A stretch of DNA of 64,000 bases from CBDCPI01 sp965220245 (GTDB taxonomy: Bacteria > Chloroflexota > Dehalococcoidia > Lucifugimonadales > UBA3495): contig CBDCPI010000003.1 of assembly GCA_965220245.1 (NCBI GenBank), forward strand, positions 1 through 64,000, in the 5' to 3' direction. Both the position numbers and the translations under genes were made by a program. Position 1 is the first letter of the stretch. Every line of letters starts with the position of its first letter. The notes below the pieces were generated by a model that was not told the DNA's origin, did not search any database, and saw only the letters and a list, made by a program, of their open reading frames with translations. Below, piece after piece: positions 9,567 to 15,658 of the stretch.

Positions 9567-9567
9567 G
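8414..9567 (+). CDS. IS630-family DDE transposase, read through a -1 frameshift
   Basis: The transposase is split over two frames. The first (from 8414; GTG alternative at 8408) encodes an N-terminal helix-turn-helix domain ending in QSGGSPPP. The second resumes at PALEEAQQ and carries the catalytic core. The frames meet at a run of seven C at 8673-8679 (TCC CCC CCG), where a -1 slip gives a continuous protein of about 385 residues. The catalytic residues are visible: FADEAHF, WDNAPAHRG and NADEAIWGW (D, D, E). Programmed -1 frameshifting is known in several IS families; here it is inferred, and a simple indel in the homopolymer is the alternative. The terminal TAG uses the duplicated TA plus the flanking G, which is the original mgtE stop codon. 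Confidence 0.88.
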
Positions 9568-9648
9568 GCCCAACGTCTGAAGAGCTTGCCGCTCACCAAG
9601 TCGAAGTTAAATCTGGGACACTGAAGACTAAAACCGTGAGGCAGAAGC

Positions 9649-10335
9649 ATGACAAGGATAATTGGACTGGTCGGCGGAGAAGAGTTCCGGCAGGGTTGTG
9701 AGGACATGGACCGGGAGATTATGCGGGCGTCCGGCCAGGACCCGGCGCGGGTCTTGATTATTCCGACGGCTGCGGTCACCGGTCCGGCAAAAGCAGCCAA
9801 CGACGGAGTCACTCACTTTGGCAACCTTGGCGCTGACGCCGGGCGCCTGATGGTGCTGGACAAGTCCCAGGCCAACGACGCTGGTTTCGTCCAGCAAATT
9901 CAGGATGCCAAGGTAGTGTATTTTACCGGGGGCAACCCGGACCACCTGTTGGAATCGCTGCGGGGGTCACTCCTGTGGCAAGCCATCACGGCCGCTGTCG
10001 AGAAGGGGGCCGTGTTGGCGGGCTCCAGCGCCGGGGCCATGGTCTTGGGGTCGGTGATGCGCCGGCCTCGCAGCGGCGGATGGATAGACGCCCTGGGGAT
10101 TGTCCCCGGACTGGCGGTGCTCCCCCATCACGAGAGAAGCGACCCGGCAGAGACATCCCGCGAGTTGCAGAACCAGGCGCCTGCGGGCCTTACGGTGCTG
10201 GGCATTGATGCCCGCAGCGGCTGCCTTGGGCAGCCCGGAAGTTGGCGGGCGGTAGGCTCCGGCAAGGTAACGGTGTACCAAGGCGGCGAATGGCAGGTGT
10301 TTAACTCCGGAGAATCTCTTCCGCCCGAGATCTAA
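9649..10335 (+). CDS. Peptidase S51 / cyanophycinase-like protein
   Basis: This 228-residue protein has the class I glutamine-amidotransferase-like fold of family S51. It shows an N-terminal GLVGGEEF loop, IPTAA, GGNPDHLLESL, and the nucleophile elbow GSSAGAMVLG with the catalytic Ser near residue 127. A His occurs in VLPHHERSD, as in dipeptidase E and cyanophycinase. Known members hydrolyse N-terminal Asp dipeptides or cyanophycin; the actual substrate here is not known. No signal peptide is visible, so a cytoplasmic site is likely. A terminator-like hairpin follows at 10357. Confidence 0.85.
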   Translation: MTRIIGLVGGEEFRQGCEDMDREIMRASGQDPARVLIIPTAAVTGPAKAANDGVTHFGNLGADAGRLMVLDKSQANDAGFVQQIQDAKVVYFTGGNPDHLLESLRGSLLWQAITAAVEKGAVLAGSSAGAMVLGSVMRRPRSGGWIDALGIVPGLAVLPHHERSDPAETSRELQNQAPAGLTVLGIDARSGCLGQPGSWRAVGSGKVTVYQGGEWQVFNSGESLPPEI

Positions 10336-10356
10336 TGAAAGCAAGGAAGCTTGGAT

Positions 10357-10373
10357 GACCCTCAGGGTCTTTT
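10357..10373 (+). terminator. Probable intrinsic terminator after the S51 peptidase gene
   Basis: GACCC, loop TCA, GGGTC, followed by TTTT. A larger outer pairing GCTTGGA/TCCAAGC frames it. The stem is short (5 bp) but position and T-run fit. Confidence 0.5.
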
Positions 10374-10617
10374 AGTTGTCCAAGCCGTAGCTCAGCAAAG
10401 TTACACCCCGGCTGGTAACTGGGGCCAGACGGATGGAATGAACTGGGAGAGCAGTTCATTGGAAGAGGTTGTGAAGAAATCCGCTCAGGATGAGCGGAGC
10501 GACTGGAAGGAGCGCAGTCGAAGGATGGTTGTGCCGGACTCCCCCTCGAGTCCATCCCGCTCCCTAAGTGTCTGGGAGTTCAGGACTGGTGGCTTTAGGC
10601 TGCTTGTCCGAAGCCGG

Positions 10618-10678
10618 TCCTTCGACTCCGCTCCGTTACGCCTGCGGCTTCACTCCGCTTCGCTCAGGATAAGCGGGT
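10618..10678. repeat. Dispersed intergenic repeat, core C (copy 1)
   Basis: The consensus reads CTTCGACTCCGCTCCGTT, CGCCTGCGGCTTCACTCC and GCTTCGCTCAGGATAAGCGG in order. Copies recur at about 34446-34504 and 48540-48593, always between genes. Confidence 0.75.
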
Positions 10679-10724
10679 GTGTGTGGTCAAATTGACTATT
10701 ACTGATATAGGATTACCCTCCTGC

Positions 10725-11357
10725 TTAGCCCCGGCGTTCCCGAAGTTCTTCCCAGACCCTCTCCGGGGCCACACCGGTAGCCGCCAGCAGCACCAAGGTA
10801 TGGTACAACAAGTCGGCCACCTCCTTGGGCAGGTTTTCTTGGTCGCCCTGCACCGCGGCGATGGCGGTTTCCCCCGCCTCCTCGATCACCTTCTGGGCAA
10901 TGCGCCCCGGGCCCGATTGCAGCAGCCGGGCGGTATAGCTATCCTCGGGCAATTCGCGCTGCCGGTCCCGGATCACCCCAAACAGTTCCGCCAGAATCCC
11001 AGGGCCGGACTCGGCGACTTCGTACTCTTCGGGAAGCCCTTCCATCGGGGTAAAAAAGCAGGAAGTATTGTCGGTATGGCACGCCGGCCCGTCGGGGTCT
11101 ACTTTCAGGAGGATGGTGTCGCCGTCGCAGTCCAGCCAAGCCTCCCGGAGGTTCAAGTAATTACCGGAAACTTCGCCCTTGTGCCAAAGGTCTTCCCGGC
11201 TCCGGCTATAGAACCATACCTGAATACCTTCCACAGTCCGTTTCAAAGAGCCGGGGTTCATGTACCCAAGCATCAACACTTGGCCGGTGTTGATGTCTTG
11301 GGCGATGGCTGGAATCAAGCCCTGCTCGTTTAGCTTTACTATCATTGGTTGTGGCAT
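10725..11357 (-). CDS. hisIE: Bifunctional phosphoribosyl-AMP cyclohydrolase / phosphoribosyl-ATP pyrophosphohydrolase
   Basis: The enzyme catalyses steps 2 and 3 of histidine biosynthesis. The HisI part comes first, with LGYMN, the Mg/Zn site in WLDCDGDTILLKV and PACHTDNTSCFF. The HisE part follows from about residue 115, with SYTARLLQSGPGRIAQKVIEEAGE and DLLYHTLVLL. The start is set at the ATG at 11357 (210 aa), preceded by GAGGA at 9 nt; a longer open frame runs into the neighbouring HAD gene and has no family similarity. It lies 37 nt downstream of the HAD gene and is third in a minus-strand operon headed by hisF. Confidence 0.93.
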   Translation of the reverse strand: MPQPMIVKLNEQGLIPAIAQDINTGQVLMLGYMNPGSLKRTVEGIQVWFYSRSREDLWHKGEVSGNYLNLREAWLDCDGDTILLKVDPDGPACHTDNTSCFFTPMEGLPEEYEVAESGPGILAELFGVIRDRQRELPEDSYTARLLQSGPGRIAQKVIEEAGETAIAAVQGDQENLPKEVADLLYHTLVLLAATGVAPERVWEELRERRG

Positions 11358-11394
11358 TGATCGCGGTCCTCGCTTAACGTCCTGATTTAAGGTC

Positions 11395-12102
11395 CTAGGC
11401 TGACGGCCAGGCTTGCAATACTTGGGGCAACTCCAACAAGCTCCGTATTTGGCAGCTTGGCTCCGGCAGCTCCGGGTCCGGCGCCGCGCCGGAGCGATTA
11501 ATCCAAATGGCATTGATGCCAACCCGGCTGGCGCCTTGCACGTCTTCTAGCTGGCGGTCGCCCACGTAAACTGCCTCCTCGGCTTCCAGCTCCAGCTTGC
11601 AGAGCAGCGTCTGGAATATACCCGGCAGCGGCTTATAGACGCGAGCCTCTTCTGAGGATAGGACTGCCTCGAATTCCAAGCCCAGCCGGTCCAGGTTTGG
11701 CACCAGGTAGGCGTCATCGGCGTTGGAAAGCACCGCAGTCCGCCACTGGCGTTGGACTGCCCGCAGTGCCTCCTTGGTTTCGGGGAAAGGCTCCCGGCGG
11801 GCGATGTAACCTAAAAAGGTATCACTGGCAACCTCCGGGTCTCCGGTGACTCCCAAGCGGTCAAAGGCTTGAGCGAAGCAGTCGCGCCACGACTGCCGGT
11901 AAGTACGAAAAGCGGCTCCGGGGATTATCCGGTTGGCCCGAAACTCTAGCTCTCCGGGCCACCATTCTTGCCACAAACGGTCGGCGTCCACCGGAAGGGA
12001 CTGCCCGGAGATTATGTCCTCAAAGCCGAGTTTCCACAAATCACCAGGATTCTGCACCAGCGTCTCATACATATCGAAGATGACCGTGGTGATGGGGCTC
12101 AT
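11395..12102 (-). CDS. HAD-superfamily hydrolase (subfamily IA) in the his operon
   Basis: The 235-residue protein has the HAD nucleophile motif VIFDMYETLV (Asp near residue 9), a cap domain, motif II VLSNADD, motif III Lys in VYKPLPGIF and motif IV YVGDRQLEDVQGA. Such enzymes are soluble phosphatases or dehalogenases. Its position between hisF and hisIE raises the possibility that it acts as histidinol-phosphate phosphatase, a step usually filled by HisB-N, HisJ/HisK or other HAD proteins. This is inference from context only; a general phosphoglycolate-type role is equally possible. Confidence 0.85.
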   Translation of the reverse strand: MSPITTVIFDMYETLVQNPGDLWKLGFEDIISGQSLPVDADRLWQEWWPGELEFRANRIIPGAAFRTYRQSWRDCFAQAFDRLGVTGDPEVASDTFLGYIARREPFPETKEALRAVQRQWRTAVLSNADDAYLVPNLDRLGLEFEAVLSSEEARVYKPLPGIFQTLLCKLELEAEEAVYVGDRQLEDVQGASRVGINAIWINRSGAAPDPELPEPSCQIRSLLELPQVLQAWPSA

Positions 12103-12185
12103 TGATTGGTTAAACTCCCCCTCATCCTTTCGGCAAGCTCAGGACAGGCCTAACCTTCTCCCCCCCTGAAATCTAAGAAGGAGAA

Positions 12186-12208
12186 GGGACTTTTGAAACA
12201 TCCTCTTA
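12186..12208. repeat. Terminal-repeat end overlapping the hisF stop codon
   Basis: Read on the minus strand, CTAAGAGGATGTTTCAAAAG matches the ends of the elements at 4724 and 34972. Its TAA forms the hisF stop codon, as if an element had landed at the end of hisF. The opposite end is not obvious, although 12118-12180 contains matter common to these elements (CTCATCC, GACAGGCC, CTTCTCC). Confidence 0.5.
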
Positions 12209-13051
12209 GCTTTGCCCTCCGGCCACTGGCCTTATGGGAATCCCCCGGCGGGCCAGATAGTCCTTGGCTTGAGAAATCGAGAAGGTCCCGAAGTGGAAGA
12301 TGCTGGCGGCCAGCACCGCGTCGGCGTGACCATCAGTGAAAGCGTCGTAGAGGTGGTCCAGTTCACCGGCGCCGCCGCTGGCGATGACCGGCACTTCCAC
12401 GGATTCGGAAATTGCCCGGGTCAACTCCAAGTCGTAACCGGTCAACTGGCCGTCCGCATCCATGCTGGTCAACAGAATCTCTCCCGCTCCCAGCCTCACC
12501 ACCCGCCGGGCCCACTTGACTGCATCCAGTCCGGTGGGAGTCCGTCCCCCGTGGGTGAAAACCTCCCAGCCGGAGTGGGCGTCCAAAGCCACGCCGCTCC
12601 GGTCTATCCTTGCTACCGTGTACTGCCGAGTTTCCCTGGAACTTTGATTTACTCTTTTGGCGTCGATAGCGACAACGATACATTGGTTGCCAAACTGGGC
12701 CGCGCCTTCCTCGACCAGAGAGGGGCCGTTCACCGCTGCGGTGTTTACCGATACTTTATCGGCGCCGGCATTAAGCATTCGCCTCATGTCGTCGACGCTG
12801 CGGATGCCTCCGCCAACGGTTAGAGGGATGAACACCTGTTCCGAGACGCGCTGCACCACATCGACCATGGTGTCTCGGGAGTCTGAGCTGGCGGTGATGT
12901 CCAGAAAGACTAGCTCGTCGCCGCCCTCGTCGTTATAACGGGCGGCAAGCTCCGCCGGATCGCCGGCGTCTCTAAGATTTACGAAGCTGGCGCCCTTTAC
13001 TACCCGGCCAGCGTCTACGTCCAAGCAAGGAATGATCCGTTTAGTTAGCAT
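12206..13051 (-). CDS. hisF: Imidazole glycerol phosphate synthase cyclase subunit HisF
   Basis: With HisH this enzyme closes the imidazole ring in histidine synthesis and releases AICAR. It is a (beta/alpha)8 barrel. The catalytic Asp11 lies in RIIPCLDVDAGRVVKG, the second catalytic Asp in VVAIDAKRV, and phosphate-binding loops in TVGGGIRS and VIASGGAGEL. Length 281 residues is slightly above the usual 250-260, with a short insert after AIDAKRV. It heads a minus-strand operon followed by a HAD hydrolase and hisIE. Its stop codon is part of a repetitive-element end, so the extreme C-terminus (GGQS) may not be ancestral. Confidence 0.95.
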   Translation of the reverse strand: MLTKRIIPCLDVDAGRVVKGASFVNLRDAGDPAELAARYNDEGGDELVFLDITASSDSRDTMVDVVQRVSEQVFIPLTVGGGIRSVDDMRRMLNAGADKVSVNTAAVNGPSLVEEGAAQFGNQCIVVAIDAKRVNQSSRETRQYTVARIDRSGVALDAHSGWEVFTHGGRTPTGLDAVKWARRVVRLGAGEILLTSMDADGQLTGYDLELTRAISESVEVPVIASGGAGELDHLYDAFTDGHADAVLAASIFHFGTFSISQAKDYLARRGIPIRPVAGGQS

Positions 13052-13187
13052 GAGAAACCGTAATCCGACTCCGAAAGGCGGCTAGATATTGCGCAGGTAC
13101 CAGCATCGCCGTACCCAATGGTCACCGGAAGCAGTATATCATTGCAGGTCCGGGTTTCTAAGCGATTGCCATGAAAATACCCAACTC

Positions 13188-13281
13188 GTCATTCCTGCGC
13201 AGGCGGGAATCCAGAAATTCTAGGCACAAGGACCGCCACTGGTTAGTAAGGTCCTGGACTCCCGCTTTCGCGGGAGTGACG
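13188..13281. repeat. Dispersed intergenic repeat, core B (copy 1)
   Basis: An imperfect palindrome begins with GTCATTCCTGCGCAGGCGGG and ends with CCCGCTTTCGCGGGAGTGAC, with AATCCAGAAATTCTAGGCAC inside. Related copies are inside the element at 24185-24356 and in 35105-35327. Confidence 0.75.
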
Positions 13282-13346
13282 GTTGGGGACTGGCTGCCAT
13301 TTTCATCCGCATACGTGGCTTTCACAAAGCCATCGGCAATTCCGGG

Positions 13347-13524
13347 GAGAGCCCCAGGGTCTTTCAGTTTTCATGTTGGAGTGGTGCAGTAACCCCTACA
13401 ACGTCATTCTGAGGAGCTTGCGACGAAGAATCTAAAGTTTTTCGGCGGCAAAATGGTTGGAATGGGGAGGATTTTAGACCCTTCGCTGCGCTCAGGGTGA
13501 CAACTGAAAGACCCTGGGGCTCTC
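13347..13524. repeat. Miniature element: perfect 20-bp TIRs around core-A repeat (copy 3)
   Basis: AGCCCCAGGGTCTTTCAGTT at 13350-13369 is exactly inverted at 13502-13521. Between them lies a core-A repeat from 13403 (GTCATTCTGAG) to 13502 (CTCAGGGTGACA). The inner 14 bp of the TIR, AGGGTCTTTCAGTT, match the shell ends at 612-776 and 25341-25484. Confidence 0.85.
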
Positions 13525-13606
13525 TCCAGGTTCTTTTCATTTCCCCGTTCGGGGTCAGAACGGCTTGTCAGAGGAGGAGGCCCATCGCTGTACCCGGATA
13601 ACAAAC

Positions 13607-13639
13607 AGAGCCGGGATGAGGCAGCCTCATCCCGGCTCT
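13607..13639 (-). terminator. Hairpin terminator downstream of hsp20
   Basis: A perfect 15-bp stem (AGAGCCGGGATGAGG with its inverse) closes a CAG loop. On the minus strand it is followed by GTTTGTT, a weak T-tract. It lies 42 bp past the hsp20 stop. Confidence 0.8.
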
Positions 13640-13680
13640 TGATGGTCCTTAGGTCCGCGGCAGCCACGCTGCCGGTTTTC

Positions 13681-14151
13681 CTAGGACGTGCTCTCCGGGG
13701 CGGTGCTTTCCGGCTCCTTCTCGGCCCCTACCTTCAGGTGCCGGACCTTCTTGGATTCCGCCTTCGGGAAGGCGACGGTCAACACCCCGTTGTCGTACTG
13801 GGTGTGGGCTTGGTCCGGGTCCACCGAACCGGGTAGCCGCAACATGCGATAGAAAGCGCCGGTGTGGCGTTCCTTTACCCAGTAACCGTTGTCAGACCGC
13901 TTTTCCTCGGTCTTAGTCGCGCCCTTGATGGTCAACATCCGTTCTTGGATGGTCACGTCGATGTCGTCCGGTGCGATTCCGGGTAACGAAGCCTTCACCA
14001 GGATTTCGTCCTCCTCTTCGACAACATCGACCGGGATGGCCCAGCCTCTAAAGTCCGCGTCCATCCGGACGGGAGTCAGATGCCGGCGGCGGTCCATCGT
14101 TAGGTGCATCCTCCCAAAGTCGCCAAATGGGTCCCAACGCTGTAATACCAT
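13681..14151 (-). CDS. Small heat-shock protein, Hsp20/alpha-crystallin family
   Basis: This 156-residue ATP-independent holdase binds unfolding proteins in the cytoplasm and keeps them soluble for DnaK/ClpB-type disaggregation. The alpha-crystallin domain spans about residues 45-140. It includes VDVVEEEDEILVKASLPG, a GxLxV-type strand seen as NGVLTVAFPK, and a Glu/Ser-rich tail. Start ATG at 14151 is preceded by AGGAGGT at 8 nt. The gene is divergent from dnaJ-hspR-clpC and has a consensus promoter at 14229-14257 overlapped by a HAIR-like repeat. HspR repression is therefore likely, by inference. Confidence 0.93.
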   Translation of the reverse strand: MVLQRWDPFGDFGRMHLTMDRRRHLTPVRMDADFRGWAIPVDVVEEEDEILVKASLPGIAPDDIDVTIQERMLTIKGATKTEEKRSDNGYWVKERHTGAFYRMLRLPGSVDPDQAHTQYDNGVLTVAFPKAESKKVRHLKVGAEKEPESTAPESTS

Positions 14152-14228
14152 GTTTCCTACCTCCTCGGTATTTATAAACTTCGGGCCTGGTTGCCTCCGG
14201 TTTGAGGCCCAGTGCCTTATGAATTAGG

Positions 14229-14257
14229 ATTGTATATAGTTGAGTGTATATTGTCAA
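14229..14257 (-). promoter_or_regulatory. Predicted sigma-70-type promoter of hsp20
   Basis: On the minus strand, TTGACA (14252-14257) and TACAAT (14229-14234) are separated by exactly 17 bp. This is near-consensus and places transcription start near 14221, some 70 nt before the hsp20 ATG. Confidence 0.75.
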
Positions 14258-14258
14258 G
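14239..14258. promoter_or_regulatory. HAIR-like inverted repeat, candidate HspR operator
   Basis: On the minus strand the site reads CTTGACA, six bases, ACTCAAC. The known actinobacterial HAIR consensus is CTTGAGT-N7-ACTCAAG, so the halves match at 5 and 6 of 7 positions with a spacer one base short. It overlaps the -35 box and spacer of the hsp20 promoter, where a repressor would act, and hspR lies 1 kb away. Confidence 0.5.
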
Positions 14259-14309
14259 TATACCTACTAATATCTCTTAATGTTACTTAATCAAGAACTA
14301 AATATTATA

Positions 14310-14338
14310 TTGATATACTTAAGTAGCTAAGCTATACT
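14310..14338 (+). promoter_or_regulatory. Predicted sigma-70-type promoter of dnaJ-hspR-clpC
   Basis: TTGATA (14310-14315) and TATACT (14333-14338) are 17 bp apart, with start of transcription predicted near 14345, about 20 nt before the dnaJ ATG. The palindrome ACTTAAGT (14317-14324) lies in the spacer and could bind a regulator. The whole 14220-14340 region is strikingly AT-rich. Confidence 0.7.
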
Positions 14339-14365
14339 ACTCACGATGATCCTGGAGACAAGCTA

Positions 14366-15250
14366 ATGTCAAATTATTACGACCTGCTTGGCATCCCCAA
14401 AGACGTGTCGGAAAAGGACATACGCCGGGCTTACCGGAAGCTCGCCCGGCAGTACCATCCCGACGTAAACCAAGGCGACCAAGCGTCGGAAAAGAAATTC
14501 AAGGAAATTAACGAGGCCTACAGCGTGCTCTCCGATGCCGACAAGCGCAGTAAGTACGACCGCTACGGCGACAACTGGGCCAATTGGGAGCAAATGGAGC
14601 AGGCCCCGGGCCGTAACGGCAGTTCCTTCCGGTGGACTACCTTTGGCGGAGACAGTTCGGGTTTCGACTTCGGTGGCGGCGCAGCCCACCCCTTCGAGGA
14701 CCTATTTGCCAACCTGGGGCGCAGCCAGCGCCAACCGCCCCCGGCCGAGATGCCCGTTGAAATCACCTTGGAAGAAGCCTTTAACGGCGCCACCCGGCGT
14801 TTGGAGTTGCCCAATGGGCGCCGCCTAGAAGTAAAGATTCCACCAGGGGTGGATAACGGGTCCCGGGTCCGGGTGGCGGCCGGGGAAGGGCACGAGGGCA
14901 CGATCTACCTGCAAGTCTCGGTGCGTCCCCACCGGGCCTTTGAGCGGAAGGGTAAGGACCTGTACACCGAAGTGGAAATCCCGTTGCTCGATGCCGTCCT
15001 GGGCGGCGAGACCACCGTGCCAACCCTGTTCGGCCAAGTAGCGCTGACCATTCCGCAGGAAACCCAGAACGGGCAGCGCTTCCGTCTCTCCGGCCAAGGT
15101 ATGCCGGGGTTGGACCGGAGCGGGAACAGCGGCGGCCCGCGGGGCAATCTCTATGCCACCGCCAAGGTCAAGTTGCCCACGGGCCTGACACCGGAGGAAC
15201 GGGACCTTTTCCGGCAACTCAAGGAATGTCGGGTTGGAACAGGAGATTAA
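14366..15250 (+). CDS. DnaJ/CbpA-type Hsp40 co-chaperone
   Basis: The 294-residue protein stimulates DnaK ATPase and delivers substrates. The J-domain (residues 1-70) shows YYDLLGIPKDVSEKDIRRAYR and the invariant HPD in YHPDVN. A Gly/Phe-rich linker follows (residues about 85-120), then the two-part C-terminal substrate-binding domain (about 130-290). The CxxCxGxG zinc-finger repeats of true DnaJ are absent, so it is CbpA-like (type II). The gene opens an operon with hspR 2 nt downstream and clpC beyond. Coupling of a J-protein with HspR resembles the dnaK operon of actinobacteria; no dnaK or grpE is in the window. Confidence 0.93.
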   Translation: MSNYYDLLGIPKDVSEKDIRRAYRKLARQYHPDVNQGDQASEKKFKEINEAYSVLSDADKRSKYDRYGDNWANWEQMEQAPGRNGSSFRWTTFGGDSSGFDFGGGAAHPFEDLFANLGRSQRQPPPAEMPVEITLEEAFNGATRRLELPNGRRLEVKIPPGVDNGSRVRVAAGEGHEGTIYLQVSVRPHRAFERKGKDLYTEVEIPLLDAVLGGETTVPTLFGQVALTIPQETQNGQRFRLSGQGMPGLDRSGNSGGPRGNLYATAKVKLPTGLTPEERDLFRQLKECRVGTGD

Positions 15251-15252
15251 TT

Positions 15253-15606
15253 ATGGCCTCAGAGAGCCAGTTCAAGGACGAACCGTGTTTCGTCATCAGC
15301 GTCGCCGCCCGCATGGTCGGAGTTCACGCCCAAACCCTGCGCTATTACGAACGAGTGGGCATTATCTGGCCCTCCAGAACTCAGGGGCGCCAGCGTTTGT
15401 ACTCCATGGCCGATTTAGAACGGATTCGAAGAGTCAAGGCGCTTACCGAGGAGATGGGGGTCAACTTGGCCGGAGCGGAGGTGGCTTTGAAGTTAATGGG
15501 CCGGATTGAGCAATTGGAGGAGGAGGTCCAGCGCCTCACCCGCGAGGTCGGCCGGTTGCAAGCCCAACCCCGGACCCCTGCCAAACAGGACCGGGCCCAC
15601 GCTTGA
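15253..15606 (+). CDS. hspR: HspR, MerR-family heat-shock repressor
   Basis: This 117-residue MerR-type regulator has a winged helix at residues about 12-80 (VISVAARMVGVHAQTLRYYERVG, with SRTQGRQRLYS as the wing) and a C-terminal coiled coil. HspR binds HAIR inverted repeats and represses chaperone genes, with DnaK as co-repressor in actinobacteria. The start is ATG 15253, 7 nt after AGGAG and 2 nt after the dnaJ stop. Position between dnaJ and clpC, and a HAIR-like site upstream of hsp20, support autoregulation of the whole divergent locus. Confidence 0.92.
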   Translation: MASESQFKDEPCFVISVAARMVGVHAQTLRYYERVGIIWPSRTQGRQRLYSMADLERIRRVKALTEEMGVNLAGAEVALKLMGRIEQLEEEVQRLTREVGRLQAQPRTPAKQDRAHA

Positions 15607-15658
15607 CTCCGGCCCCGGTTACTACTAACCCCAGTTGCTACTTACCAAGGAGGAAAAT

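Larger units (their letters stand above)
10336..10724. other. Gene-free spacer with terminator and dispersed repeat
   Basis: The 389 bp contain the hairpin at 10357-10373 and a core-C repeat at about 10618-10678. The rest has no supported gene; short readings are broken or lack ribosome sites. Confidence 0.6.
13052..13680. other. Gene-free repeat-rich spacer between hisF and hsp20
   Basis: The 629 bp contain a core-B repeat (13188-13281), a shell-bounded core-A element (13347-13524) and the hsp20 terminator (13607-13639). No gene is supported. Confidence 0.7.
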
